Source of the DNA: Bradyrhizobium sp. URHD0069
GTDB taxonomy: Bacteria; Pseudomonadota; Alphaproteobacteria; Rhizobiales; Xanthobacteraceae
Assembly: GCF_000701345.1 (NCBI RefSeq)
Contig: NZ_JNIJ01000020.1
Location: 1 to 64,000, forward strand
DNA length: 64,000 nt
Reading direction: 5' to 3'
Numbering within the stretch: the stretch's first letter is position 1; the number at the start of each line of letters is the position of its first letter. This document shows positions 46,139 to 54,851 of this stretch, piece by piece. The position numbers and the translations under genes were made by a program. The notes beneath the pieces are model-generated. The model saw only the letters and a list, made by a program, of their open reading frames with translations. It ran no database searches and was not told the DNA's origin.

Positions 46139-46348
46139 TCACGCAACGGATTGCGTGGCTGAAGGCGGACTTGAAGAAGCCTTCGATCCAGCGGCATTGC
46201 ATTCTTCAAAATGGGCCGCGATTTCAGCCTCGGCGAGATGGTCCCACCGTTCGGCTTGGCCGAAATATTCCTCGCTGTTTTTAGGATCGAATACCGCACG
46301 CTGACGGCACAGCGAGCCCATTGCGCGGTAGCTTCGAACGTTCATCAT
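46139..46348 (-). CDS. Small hypothetical protein (69 residues)
   Basis: The frame reads MMNVRSYRAMGSLCRQRAVF, continues FGQAERWDHLAEAEIAAHFE and ends with a Ser/Pro-rich tail. The central HLAEAEI(A)AHFxEC helix is reminiscent of short hypothetical proteins seen in Bradyrhizobium, often near stress or envelope genes. The start at 46348 has GAGGTGGCG upstream; a longer form from 46369 is possible. No function can be proposed. Confidence 0.55.
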   Translation of the reverse strand: MMNVRSYRAMGSLCRQRAVFDPKNSEEYFGQAERWDHLAEAEIAAHFEECNAAGSKASSSPPSATQSVA

Positions 46349-46591
46349 CGCCACCTCGTCCGGTTTCATGTCAGCGGCTTATTGCCTCGCTTCACGACAC
46401 GGTCATAACGATTCGGACTCAGAATTATTTTGGCTGCTCGTCCGGCGGGCAGACGCCGCACCCGGCAAAAGGCTCCGGCTGCGCTGTTGGCCTCGGAGCA
46501 AATTGGGCGGCACTTCATAGAAACGTCGTGTCGATGTCACAGCCGTTTGGTTAATCCTCCGCTGCTGTTGACAGTCATCAAGGAGATTGAA

Positions 46592-48520
46592 ATGTCACAA
46601 CGCCATGACCATCACGAAAAAAAACACGACCATCAACATTCGGGCCATTTTCATAAGTTCGTCTTGGGCACCAAGAAAGACGATGATATCTTTGGGTCAA
46701 ACCACAACGATACCATCTTCGGATTGCACGGCGACGACGCAATTTTCGCTGGCCGGGGCAATGACACGGTAGCCGGCGGTCATGGCAACGACGCCCTTGT
46801 TGGTGGCGATGGCAACGACGACCTTTACGGCGGCCGGGGGCGGGATCTGCTGTTCGGCGGCGCCGGACGCGACGAGCTCGATGGCGGCCAAGGCAACGAC
46901 ACGTTCCTGTTCCGCAAGGGAATGGGCGTCGACACCGTCGAACATCTCGACGCCGGCGATCGCCTGGATGTTCGTGATTTCCATATTGCGTCCTTTCAGA
47001 CGCTCCTCAACTCCGCGCAGCAGGTTGGGCACGACGTTGTCATCAATCTCGGCGGCGGCGACAAGATTGTGCTCGAGGATACCCGCGTTTCGAACCTGCA
47101 AGCCGAACAGTTCATTATTTCGAACGAGGTCAAGGGTCCGTCAAGCTCGGAGACGCCTTACCTCGTCAGCACCGATTCACATGTCTACACCGAATCATTG
47201 CTGACCGTGGGTGACGGGGTCGGCGGCTACAAGATGGCGGGCATTCCGGACGGCCTCGGCGCGTTCGACAATGGCGACGGCACCTTCACCGTTCTGATGA
47301 ATCACGAAATCGGCAACACCGCTGGCGTTGAGCGCGCGCATGGCGCGGCAGGCGCATTCGTTTCTGAATGGGTGTTTGACAAGACGACCCTTGAAGTGAA
47401 GTCGGGTCACGATCTTATCCAGAACGTCTTCACATACGATGCGGCCACCAGCAGCTATGTCGAACACAACGCCGCCCTCGGAAACGGCGTCGCGCTCAAT
47501 CGTCTCTGCTCGGCCGATCTGGCTGATCAAGGTGCGTTCCACAATTCGGCAACTGGCCTGGGCTACAACGGGGGCCGTCTGTTCCTTAACGGCGAGGAAT
47601 CCGGCACCGAGGGCCGCGCGTTCGCGCATATTGCCACCGGCGCGCAGGCTGGCAATTCCTACGAATTGGCGTGGCTCGGCAATCTTTCCTTCGAAAATGT
47701 CGTCGCCAACGCGCACACGGGCAACAAGACCGTGGTCGCAGTGACGGACGATGGCCAGAACGGCCAAGTCTACTTCTATGCCGGCGACAAGCAGGCGACC
47801 GGCAACGCCATCGAGCAGGCGGGCCTGACCGGCGGCAATCTGTTCGGGATCCATGTTGCGGAGTTAGAGGGATTGGCGAACAATGAGTCGAACGCTGCTC
47901 CCCCGCTTGGCTCGGACGAAAAGTCGGCGTTCACGATGGTCAATCTCGGCGACGTGAGCGGACTGACGGGCGCTCAGATCGACGCCGCGAGCGAACAGGC
48001 GGGCGTGACCTCGTTCCTGCGTCCGGAAGACGGCGCGTGGGACACGCTCAATCCCAACCGCTTCTACTTCGTGACGACCGACGAGTTCAACGGAGCGAGC
48101 CGGCTGTGGGCAGCAGACTTCACGGACTCCAGCAACCCGGCAGCGGGCGGCACCATCAAGCTGCTGCTCAACGGCACCGAAGGCCAGCAGATGCTTGACA
48201 ACATCACTGTCAATGCTCAGGGCAAGATCATCCTGCAGGAGGACGTTGGCAACAATGCCCATATCGGCAAGGTCTGGCAGTACGATCCGTCGAATGATTC
48301 GCTCACTCAGCTTGCGCAGCACGATCCGAGCCGCTTCCTGTCGGGCGGCGCGAACTTCCTGACTCAGGACGAAGAGTCGTCCGGTATCATCGACGTGTCG
48401 CATATCCTGGGCAGTGCCGGCGAGAACGTGTACCTCGCCGATATCCAGGCTCACTACCCGCTCCCGGGCGAACTGGTTCAGGGCGGCCAGCTCCAGCTGA
48501 TCCACCAGTATCTGGTGTAA
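46592..48520 (+). CDS. RTX calcium-binding protein with PhoX/DUF839-like domain (putative T1SS substrate)
   Basis: A 642-residue protein with an unusual order. Residues 1-22 are His-rich (eight His). Residues about 26-105 hold some eight glycine-rich RTX nonapeptides (GGxGxDxux, for example GGHGNDALVGGDGNDDLYGG), which bind calcium. The rest (about 165-642) resembles the PhoX/DUF839 fold, with MNHEIGN, LNGEESGTEGRAFAH and FYFVTTDEFNGASRLWAADF. A single Cys was seen (NRLCSADL). No signal peptide is present, which fits type I secretion by the next two genes. AAGGAG precedes the ATG at 6 nt. Phosphatase activity is possible but unproven, since the classical PhoX Trp/Cys motif was not recognised. 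Confidence 0.8.
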   Translation: MSQRHDHHEKKHDHQHSGHFHKFVLGTKKDDDIFGSNHNDTIFGLHGDDAIFAGRGNDTVAGGHGNDALVGGDGNDDLYGGRGRDLLFGGAGRDELDGGQGNDTFLFRKGMGVDTVEHLDAGDRLDVRDFHIASFQTLLNSAQQVGHDVVINLGGGDKIVLEDTRVSNLQAEQFIISNEVKGPSSSETPYLVSTDSHVYTESLLTVGDGVGGYKMAGIPDGLGAFDNGDGTFTVLMNHEIGNTAGVERAHGAAGAFVSEWVFDKTTLEVKSGHDLIQNVFTYDAATSSYVEHNAALGNGVALNRLCSADLADQGAFHNSATGLGYNGGRLFLNGEESGTEGRAFAHIATGAQAGNSYELAWLGNLSFENVVANAHTGNKTVVAVTDDGQNGQVYFYAGDKQATGNAIEQAGLTGGNLFGIHVAELEGLANNESNAAPPLGSDEKSAFTMVNLGDVSGLTGAQIDAASEQAGVTSFLRPEDGAWDTLNPNRFYFVTTDEFNGASRLWAADFTDSSNPAAGGTIKLLLNGTEGQQMLDNITVNAQGKIILQEDVGNNAHIGKVWQYDPSNDSLTQLAQHDPSRFLSGGANFLTQDEESSGIIDVSHILGSAGENVYLADIQAHYPLPGELVQGGQLQLIHQYLV

Positions 48521-48577
48521 CGCCAGTCATTGGTCGGTATGAAGCCATAGACTTGTTAGTCTTCTAAAGCGAAGTTT

Positions 48578-48608
48578 GAAGGTGCCGGCTTTTCAGCCCG
48601 GCACCTTC
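48578..48608 (+). terminator. 11-bp hairpin after the RTX gene
   Basis: A perfect stem pairs 48578-48588 (gaaggtgccgg) with 48598-48608 around a 9-nt loop. The following DNA has only a weak T run. It separates the substrate gene from the transporter genes, so read-through or a separate promoter must feed the downstream pair. Confidence 0.65.
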
Positions 48609-48755
48609 ATTCGTTTGGGCATTGTTGTACAATTGTCATTTTCGATCTGTAGCTATATCGCTCCCGGCCGGTCAACCAACGGCCGTTTTGGTCCAACCAC
48701 TTCGTTTCTGCGGCAACGCAGTATTTTGAGAACTTCACCTGCGGAGCGATCGCTC

Positions 48756-50519
48756 GTGACCAATGCCGCGTCGGCAGCCAGCCCCTCTGTAACCGGCGCG
48801 GCAAGATCGGAGTTAGCCAGCGCGCTTGCTTCATGCCGTTCTGCTTTTGTCGGCATCGCCGTCTTCAGCGGGCTCATCAATTTGCTCGCCCTGACCGGCT
48901 CGCTTTTCATGCTGGAGGTCTACGACCGCGTCTTGCCGAGCCGCAGCGTTCCGACCCTTGTTGGACTGGCGATTATTACTGCGCTCCTGTTCCTGTTCCA
49001 GGGCCTCATGGAAATCACCCGGGGACGCATGCTGGTGCGCATAGGCAACCAGATAGACTGGCGCCTGAGCGACCGCATCTATGACCTTGTAGTGCGGCTG
49101 CCACTCCGCGCGCGGGGCAGCGGAGACGGCCTCCAACCAGTCCGTGATCTCGACACGATCCGCTCGGTACTGTCTGGCTCGGGTCCGGCCGCGCTGTTCG
49201 ATTTGCCGTGGTTGCCATTCTATCTTGCGATCTGTTTTGCTTTTCATTCGCTGATCGGGCTGACCGCCCTCGGCGGGGCCCTCGTTCTTGTGATGCTGAC
49301 TGTCCTCACCGACCGCCTGTCACGCCAATCGGTGCAGAAGGCGTCGAGCTATGCCGCCGCCCGCAACCGGCTGGCAGATTCCAGCCGACGCAATGCGGAA
49401 GTGCTGGTATCCATGGGGATGTCGGCGCGCTTGCTGGCCCGGTGGCGAAAGCTTGGCGTTGCCTACCGGGGTCAACAGCAGATCGCCAATGATGTCTCGG
49501 GAGGGTTCGGCGTCACTGGCCGCATATTGCGCATGATGCTGCAGTCCGCTGTCCTTGCCGTCGGCGCGTATCTCGTTATTCATCAGGAGGCTTCGGGCGG
49601 CATCATCATCGCCAGCTCCATCCTGACCGGCCGTGCCTTGGCTCCTGTGGATCTTGCGATCGGGAACTGGAAGAATTTCATCTCTGCTCGACAAAGCTGG
49701 CAGCGTCTTGAAAAACTTCTGGCGCTGCTTCCGGCTCCCGCAGCCCAACTCCTGCTGCCGGCGCCGGTGCATTCACTTTCGGTCGAGAAACTCTCCGTGC
49801 CGGCACCGGCCTCGGAAAAAGTATTGGTGGCGGACGTCAGCTTTCACCTGAAGGCCGGCAGCGCGCTTGGCGTCATCGGCGCCAGTGCGTCGGGAAAATC
49901 ATCTCTTGTTCGCGCACTCGTCGGGGCCTGGCGTCCCTCGCGCGGTGCGGTGCGCCTTGATGGGGCGACCATCGAGCAATGGTCGCCTGACGCTTTGGGT
50001 GAACACATTGGATACTTGCCGCAGGACGTGGAGCTTTTCGAGGGCTCTATCGCCGAGAATATCGCACGATTTGCACCGGACCCGCCGACCGAGTCGGTGT
50101 TGGCAGCCGCGAACGCCGCCGGTGTCCATCAGCTGATCGTCAATCTCCCCGAAGGATACAATACGCAAATCGGTGAGCAGGGCGCGTTGCTTTCAGCCGG
50201 GCAAAAGCAGCGCGTGGCGCTGGCCCGCGCGCTCTATGGCAATCCGTTCCTGGTGGTCCTGGATGAGCCCAATTCGAATCTGGACGCCGAAGGCGAGGAC
50301 GCATTGACAAAGGCAATTCTCGGGGTTCGGGCGAGGGAAGGCATCGTTGTGGTCGTTGCACATCGCTCAAGCGCCCTGGTCGCCGTGGACTACATGATGA
50401 CAATGACTCAAGGCAGACAGCAGGCGTTTGGCCCCAAAGAGGAGGTGCTTGCGCGGCTGGCAAGGCGAGAGCCGGCGCCTTTGGCGCCCCTGAAGGTCGT
50501 TCCCCAGAACGCAGTGTAA
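48756..50519 (+). CDS. Type I secretion ABC transporter (permease/ATPase fusion, PrtD-like)
   Basis: About 587 residues, with a membrane domain of some six helices followed by an ATPase. ATPase motifs: Walker A IGASASGKSSLVRA, signature LLSAGQKQRVALARA, Walker B VVLDEPNSNLDAEGE and the H-loop VAHRS. There is no N-terminal C39 peptidase domain, as in PrtD/AprD-type exporters of RTX proteins. The frame is open from 48576, but that part encodes a terminator hairpin; the GTG at 48756 with GGAG about 9 nt upstream is preferred. It lies between an RTX protein and the HlyD-type adaptor, forming an export unit. An outer-membrane TolC is not in the window. Confidence 0.9.
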   Translation: MTNAASAASPSVTGAARSELASALASCRSAFVGIAVFSGLINLLALTGSLFMLEVYDRVLPSRSVPTLVGLAIITALLFLFQGLMEITRGRMLVRIGNQIDWRLSDRIYDLVVRLPLRARGSGDGLQPVRDLDTIRSVLSGSGPAALFDLPWLPFYLAICFAFHSLIGLTALGGALVLVMLTVLTDRLSRQSVQKASSYAAARNRLADSSRRNAEVLVSMGMSARLLARWRKLGVAYRGQQQIANDVSGGFGVTGRILRMMLQSAVLAVGAYLVIHQEASGGIIIASSILTGRALAPVDLAIGNWKNFISARQSWQRLEKLLALLPAPAAQLLLPAPVHSLSVEKLSVPAPASEKVLVADVSFHLKAGSALGVIGASASGKSSLVRALVGAWRPSRGAVRLDGATIEQWSPDALGEHIGYLPQDVELFEGSIAENIARFAPDPPTESVLAAANAAGVHQLIVNLPEGYNTQIGEQGALLSAGQKQRVALARALYGNPFLVVLDEPNSNLDAEGEDALTKAILGVRAREGIVVVVAHRSSALVAVDYMMTMTQGRQQAFGPKEEVLARLARREPAPLAPLKVVPQNAV

Positions 50520-50522
50520 AAC

Positions 50523-51833
50523 ATGGTTAGCAGCTTGCCGGACGGCGAAGACCGCTCCCTGCGCAATCATCTCGTCGGGGGGATGGTCATTGCGCTGTCT
50601 TTAACCGTTGGAATCGGCGGATGGGCGTCGACCACGGAGGTGTCGGGAGCGGTTACCGCCTCAGGCTCCGTCGTTGTCGATTCCAATGTCAAGAAGGTAC
50701 AACATCTTACCGGCGGGATCGTCGGAGAGCTTTTCGTTCGCGAGGGCGATCATGTTCGGACCGGCGACACCCTCATCCGGCTGGATGAGACCGTGCTGCA
50801 GGCCGGGCTCGCGATCTACACCAAAGGGCTGGACGAGATGCGAGCCCGCAAGGCGAGGCTTGTCAGCGAACGCGATGGGGCCAGTCAGCTGGTTTTTGCT
50901 CCAGAGTTGGTTGGCCGCACCCCGTCGCCGGATTTCACAGCCGCGATGGACAGCGAGCGCAAATTGTTCGAGCTGCGACGGACGGCGCGGCAGGGCCAGA
51001 AATCTCAACTTCGCCAGCGGATCGTCCAGCTCGATGATGAAGTGCGGGGTTACGGTGCTTTGCAGCAAGCCAAGATGGAAGAAATCGAGCTGATCCAGCG
51101 CGAATTGGTGGGGGTCCGGCTTCTTTGGGAAAAAAATCTGATTCAGATCAACAGGCTTACGGTTCTCGAGCGCGAGGCAGCTCGCCTCAAGGGTGAGCTC
51201 GCCCAGTCGATGGCTGCCAGCGCACAGGTGCGCGGGAAAATCTCCGAAATCGAACTACAGATTATCCAGATCGATCAGGATTTAAGCAGTGAAGTCGCCA
51301 AGGAACTTCGGGAGATAGATGGCAAGATTGGCGAATATATCGAACGGAAGGTCACCGCCGAAGACCAGCTCAAGCGAGTGGACATACGCGCTCCGCAAAA
51401 CGGCATCGTCCATCAATTGGGGGTGCACACGATCGGTGGCGTTGTGAGTCCGGCCGATCCTGTGATGTTGATTGTGCCCGAGTCTGATTTTCTCTCGGTG
51501 GAAGCGAAGATTTCGCCGCAGGATATCGACCAGCTCCACGTCGGGCAGGCCGCAAGCCTGCGGTTTTCCGCCTTCAACCAACGAACGACGCCGGAAATTC
51601 AAGGGGCGGTCAGCCGTATTTCCGCCGATGTGACGTCGGATCAGCGAACCGGACAGAATTTCTACACAGCGCGGATATCCATCAATTCGGATGAGTTGGC
51701 GAAACTAGGTAGCGTCAAGCTGCTCCCGGGAATGCCGGCGGAGATATTTGCTAAAACCCATGATCGCAGCGTGCTGTCTTATTTCACCAAACCTCTATCC
51801 GATCAGATCGTTCGAGCATTTCGCGAGCGCTGA
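50523..51833 (+). CDS. HlyD/PrtE-type membrane-fusion adaptor of type I secretion
   Basis: A 436-residue inner-membrane anchored periplasmic adaptor: one N-terminal helix (LVGGMVIALSLTVGIGG), an alpha-helical coiled-coil hairpin (residues about 90-290) and the beta-barrel/lipoyl region containing KVQHLTGGIVGELFVREGD and VDIRAPQNGIVHQLGVHTIG, which match the HlyD family (PRK-type RAPxxGxV motif). It starts 4 bp after the transporter stop and so is probably co-translated. Together they would carry the RTX protein across both membranes with a TolC partner. Confidence 0.92.
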   Translation: MVSSLPDGEDRSLRNHLVGGMVIALSLTVGIGGWASTTEVSGAVTASGSVVVDSNVKKVQHLTGGIVGELFVREGDHVRTGDTLIRLDETVLQAGLAIYTKGLDEMRARKARLVSERDGASQLVFAPELVGRTPSPDFTAAMDSERKLFELRRTARQGQKSQLRQRIVQLDDEVRGYGALQQAKMEEIELIQRELVGVRLLWEKNLIQINRLTVLEREAARLKGELAQSMAASAQVRGKISEIELQIIQIDQDLSSEVAKELREIDGKIGEYIERKVTAEDQLKRVDIRAPQNGIVHQLGVHTIGGVVSPADPVMLIVPESDFLSVEAKISPQDIDQLHVGQAASLRFSAFNQRTTPEIQGAVSRISADVTSDQRTGQNFYTARISINSDELAKLGSVKLLPGMPAEIFAKTHDRSVLSYFTKPLSDQIVRAFRER

Positions 51834-51944
51834 TTTCGGAGCCTTCACGCCAACCACCCGCGTGCTAGAGCTACGGCGCGGAGATCGCGACCGCATGCAT
51901 CAGCCCTATGCGGCGACGAGGATGCCTGCTATCGCAGCGCCCCA

Positions 51945-52304
51945 TCACGCAATCACTAGACTCTCGAAGCCGCCATAGATCATCCGCTTGCCATCAAATG
52001 GCATTGCTTTGGGATCCATCATCTCCGCCAGCCGCTTGTCGGCCATCACCTTGGCGTTGACGCGGTCGCGTTGCGCGCGCGACTTGTAGGTGATCCAGGA
52101 GAACACCACGGTCTCGCCCGGCTTGAGCTTGACGCTGCGCGGGAACGACGTCAGCTTTCCGACCTTGACGTCCTCGGCCACCCATTCGCGATACTCCAGC
52201 GCGCCATGCTCGCGCCAGACCTTGCCTGCCTTCTTGGCAATGCGGCGGTAGGCCTCGAGGTTTTTCTTCGGAACGGCGACGATAAATCCATCGACATAGG
52301 CCAT
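51945..52304 (-). CDS. DUF1428-family protein
   Basis: The 119-residue protein has the YVDGFIVAVPKKNLEAYRRI opening and 'FSWITYKSRAQRDRVNAKVM' and 'KRMIYGGFESLV' segments that define DUF1428 (ferredoxin-like, similar to NIPSNAP/ABM monooxygenase folds). Its function is unknown. The ATG at 52304 has AAGG 6 nt upstream, preferred to the ATG at 52310 which abuts the same AAGG. It stands alone downstream of the T1SS genes in opposite orientation. Confidence 0.82.
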   Translation of the reverse strand: MAYVDGFIVAVPKKNLEAYRRIAKKAGKVWREHGALEYREWVAEDVKVGKLTSFPRSVKLKPGETVVFSWITYKSRAQRDRVNAKVMADKRLAEMMDPKAMPFDGKRMIYGGFESLVIA

Positions 52305-52376
52305 GGGCATCCTTTCATGATAATTCAGAGTCTTAGCGCAGTGGCAGCAAAATAGAGTCGGATCTTGCTCTTTCCT

Positions 52377-52490
52377 CGTTATTGCGAGCAGCGAAGCGAC
52401 GAAGCAATCCAGCTTACTTCAAATACTTGATTGCTTCGCGGAGCCTGTCATCGGATGCGCATTCGCGCGACCCGTTGGCTCGCAATGACG
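52377..52490. repeat. REP-like palindromic repeat (cgttattgcgag...ctcgcaatgacg)
   Basis: The segment opens cgttattgcgagcagcgaagc and closes with ggctcgcaatgacg, with gaagcaatccag and ttgattgcttcgc forming inner complementary arms. It is the longest and cleanest example of the family also seen at 6109-6221 and 39661-39699. Confidence 0.75.
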
Positions 52491-52508
52491 ATCGCACGCG
52501 AGTATGAA

Positions 52509-52712
52509 TTATGTCTGGCAGCATGTAGCAGCGTTCGAAGCGGGCTTGTATGCGTCGCGCAGCCGCACCCAGTCCATCGGATACGGCAGCCCCTCTTCGT
52601 GGCGGCCGAGCGCCGTCAGGTCGAGATAGTGATAGGCGGCATTCATCATGTCGAGACCTCGCGCGAAGCAGGAATAGGTGTGGAAGATATCTCCGGCATC
52701 GTCACGAAGCGG
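52509..52712 (-). pseudogene. DUF899 (thioredoxin-like) gene remnant, 3' end only
   Basis: On the minus strand this frame encodes RDDAGDIFHTYSCFARGLD, then MMNAAYHYLDLTALGRHEEG and PMDWVRLRDAY before TAA. This matches the C-terminal end of DUF899 proteins (GxxFHTYSxxARGLDxxxxxYHxLDLxPxGRxE). A TGA stop (52713-52715) cuts the frame immediately upstream and no start or N-terminal domain is present, so about two thirds of the gene is missing. It is a remnant, possibly truncated during rearrangement next to the REP-like repeat. Confidence 0.7.
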
Positions 52713-52810
52713 TCAGCTGACGCCGCTCGAATGCGATATGGCGTTGTCATTTGCGCGCCGACCAGCCGGCCGCCTTTCGCGTGGAGGCCGACGACACGGC
52801 CCCGACCGGT

Positions 52811-53077
52811 CTAGTAATAATACCGGTAGGGCCGGCCGCGGCGCTGCTGCTGCTGGCCGAAGGCGAAGCGCGGGTTGATGTTGCACCAGACCCGTCGTCC
52901 GGAGGCGGACGCCATGCATTCGGCATAGGACCGGTAAGAGCAGTCGCCCGGAACGCCCCAGCCCCCGCCCTGGATGCAATAGGGATAATCTATCGCGGCC
53001 GCGGGACCGGAGCCGACCAACGTGGCGGCACCCGCCGCCAATGAAGCCAACACAGCCAACATCGCATTGCGCATCAT
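52811..53077 (-). CDS. DUF3551-family secreted small protein
   Basis: The 88-residue protein has an N-terminal signal peptide (MLAVLASLAAGAATLVG, cleavage likely after GPAAA) and a mature part with conserved cysteines: DYPYCIQGGGWGVPGDCSYR, then ECMASASGRRVWCNINPRFAF. This four-Cys pattern with YPYC, WG..G.C, ..QC and CNPRFAF-like ends defines DUF3551, abundant in Bradyrhizobium and of unknown function. The ATG at 53077 follows GGAGG at about 6 nt. It ends in a basic, Tyr-rich tail (RPYRYYY). Confidence 0.8.
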   Translation of the reverse strand: MMRNAMLAVLASLAAGAATLVGSGPAAAIDYPYCIQGGGWGVPGDCSYRSYAECMASASGRRVWCNINPRFAFGQQQQRRGRPYRYYY

Positions 53078-53141
53078 CTTGTTTCCTCCGCGTCGCCTTG
53101 CATTCAAAACGAGGCTGGCTCCGGAATGTTCCGGCGGCACG

Positions 53142-54116
53142 CTAATCCACGTGCACGCCGGCGGCCTTGACGACCTTCTCCCATTTATCGGTTTCGGCGA
53201 CGATCATCTTGCCGAAATCTTCGGGTGAGCCAATCAGCGGCTCGCCGCCGAGGTCGATCAGCTTCGCCTTGATCGCGGGTTCCGCGAGCACCGCGTTGAT
53301 CTCCTTGTTCAGCTTCTCGATAATTTCCTTCGGCGTTTTCTTCGGCGCCCCCATCCCGAACAGCGCGCTCGCCTCGTATCCCGGCACGGTGTCGGCCACG
53401 GTCGGCACATCGGGCAATAGCGCCGAACGCTCGGTCGTGGTCACCGCCAGCGCGCGCAGGGAACCGGCGCGGATGTGCTGAATGATCGACGGCATGTTGT
53501 CGAAAATCAATTGAACCTGGCCGCCGAGCATGTCGGTGATCGCAAGCGCGGCGCCTCGGTAGGGCACGTGCTGCATTTTGGCGCCCGACATCATCATGAA
53601 CATTTCACCGGACAGGTGCACCGAGGTGCCGTTGCCGGACGACGCCAAGTTCACCTTGTTGGGATTGGCCTTCACATAGGCAATGAACTCCGCGACGGTC
53701 TTGGCCGGCACGTCCTTGGCGACGGTCATGACATTGGGCACGCGATTGAACGCGGCAATCGGCGCAATGTCGCGTACGACATTGAATTTCAGGTTGGTGT
53801 AGAGCGTGGCGTTGATGTAGTTGGCGGGATTGACCAGCAGCACCGTATAGCCGTCGGGTTCGGCATTGACCACCGCCTCGGTGCCGATGTTGTTGCCGGC
53901 GCCGGGCTTGTTTTCGATCACAAATTGCTGGCCCAGCCGTTCAGAGAGCCGCTGGCCGATCAGCCGGGCAATAATATCGGTGGCACCACCGGGCGGATAT
54001 CCGACAACCCAGCGAACCGGCCGCGTCGGATAGTCCAGCGCCGTGGCGCTGCCGATCGAAGCGACTGCCGAAATTCCCATCGCGATCAGACAAATCGCGG
54101 TGCGACGTGAAACCAT
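53142..54116 (-). CDS. Tripartite tricarboxylate transporter (TctC/Bug) substrate-binding protein, orphan
   Basis: The 324-residue periplasmic binding protein has a signal peptide (residues 1-26, ending SATA) and the Bug family core: YPTRPVRWVVGYPPGGATDI, LGQQFVIENKPGAGNNIGTE and VNLASSGNGTSVHLSGEMF. Bug proteins bind small organic acids, amides or aromatics. ATG at 54116 with GGAGA 6 nt upstream. No tctA or tctB genes are adjacent, the usual situation in Bradyrhizobium and Bordetella relatives, where Bug proteins far outnumber transporters. Confidence 0.88.
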   Translation of the reverse strand: MVSRRTAICLIAMGISAVASIGSATALDYPTRPVRWVVGYPPGGATDIIARLIGQRLSERLGQQFVIENKPGAGNNIGTEAVVNAEPDGYTVLLVNPANYINATLYTNLKFNVVRDIAPIAAFNRVPNVMTVAKDVPAKTVAEFIAYVKANPNKVNLASSGNGTSVHLSGEMFMMMSGAKMQHVPYRGAALAITDMLGGQVQLIFDNMPSIIQHIRAGSLRALAVTTTERSALLPDVPTVADTVPGYEASALFGMGAPKKTPKEIIEKLNKEINAVLAEPAIKAKLIDLGGEPLIGSPEDFGKMIVAETDKWEKVVKAAGVHVD

Positions 54117-54228
54117 GCAATTTCTCCCTGGTGTTGTTCTTTTTGAGTTGACGACCACGTTGTAACAAACAAATTCCGGTGCGACCAGTAGCGCATGCGC
54201 GCATCAAACCGCGACGAAAGGATAATCC

Positions 54229-54648
54229 ATGACTGTCAAAGTCCACGCGCTCGATCACCTGGTGATCAATGTCAGGGATGTGGCGCGCTCCGCCGAGTGG
54301 TATCGAAAAGCTCTCGGCATGGAGATCAAAATCTTCGATCCGGGCGGGGGCAAGACGCCCCGGACCTCGCTGATCTTCGGCAACCAGAAAATCAATGTGC
54401 GGCCGCGCGACGCCGACAAGGTCGAGTGGTTCACCGCCGATCACGAAACCGCCGGAAGCGACGATCTCTGTTTCCTGACCTCGGTCACGCCGGACGAGGT
54501 AGTCGCGCATCTCAACGCGTGCGGCGTCGCGATCGAGGAAGGCCCTGCGCCAAAACAAGGCGCCCGCGGCACCTTGCGGTCGGTCTATTGCCGCGACCCC
54601 GACGGCAGTTTGATCGAGATTTCGTCGTACGAGGAGGATGCGGCTTAA
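54229..54648 (+). CDS. VOC-superfamily (glyoxalase/extradiol dioxygenase-like) protein
   Basis: The 139-residue protein has the paired beta-alpha-beta-beta-beta layout of VOC proteins: LDHLVINVRDVARSAEWYRK near the start, FYxxxLGM-type WYRKALGMEIKIFD, and the C-terminal metal-ligand region VYCRDPDGSLIEISSY, where the last Glu is expected to bind the metal together with the first His (HLV). Such proteins include lactoylglutathione lyases, fosfomycin resistance and small extradiol dioxygenases; activity is unknown here. ATG at 54229 follows aaggataatcc. Confidence 0.82.
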   Translation: MTVKVHALDHLVINVRDVARSAEWYRKALGMEIKIFDPGGGKTPRTSLIFGNQKINVRPRDADKVEWFTADHETAGSDDLCFLTSVTPDEVVAHLNACGVAIEEGPAPKQGARGTLRSVYCRDPDGSLIEISSYEEDAA

Positions 54649-54660
54649 GGCGTACTCCGG

Positions 54661-54752
54661 CGTCATCCTGAGGCGCTCTTGCGCGGCGTCTCGATGGATG
54701 GCGCTTGCACCTTCCGTCATCCTTCGAGGCTCACCGAAGCGGCCCGCACCTG
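54661..54752. repeat. Repeat remnant of the cgtcatcctgaggc / cgtcatccttcgagg type
   Basis: Two related segments, cgtcatcctgaggcgct (54661 on) and cgtcatccttcgaggctc (54715 on), lie in direct orientation between two genes. The pattern resembles interspersed repeats of Bradyrhizobium genomes (recalled, not searched). No gene is seen in the 203 bp between the VOC and ligase genes. Confidence 0.4.
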
Positions 54753-54851
54753 AAAGCGACGAAACACGATTTGCCCGCTGTGCCGTCCAATGGCAGTAAT
54801 GCCCTCAAGAAAAGCACCAAAGCAGCCGGCCAAGGCTGCATGGGAGGACGA

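Noticed and set aside
48576..48755. Longer N-terminus of the type I secretion ABC transporter
   Set aside because: The extension is encoded by a transcription-terminator hairpin and starts with TTG; a GTG with a ribosome binding site at 48756 fits better.
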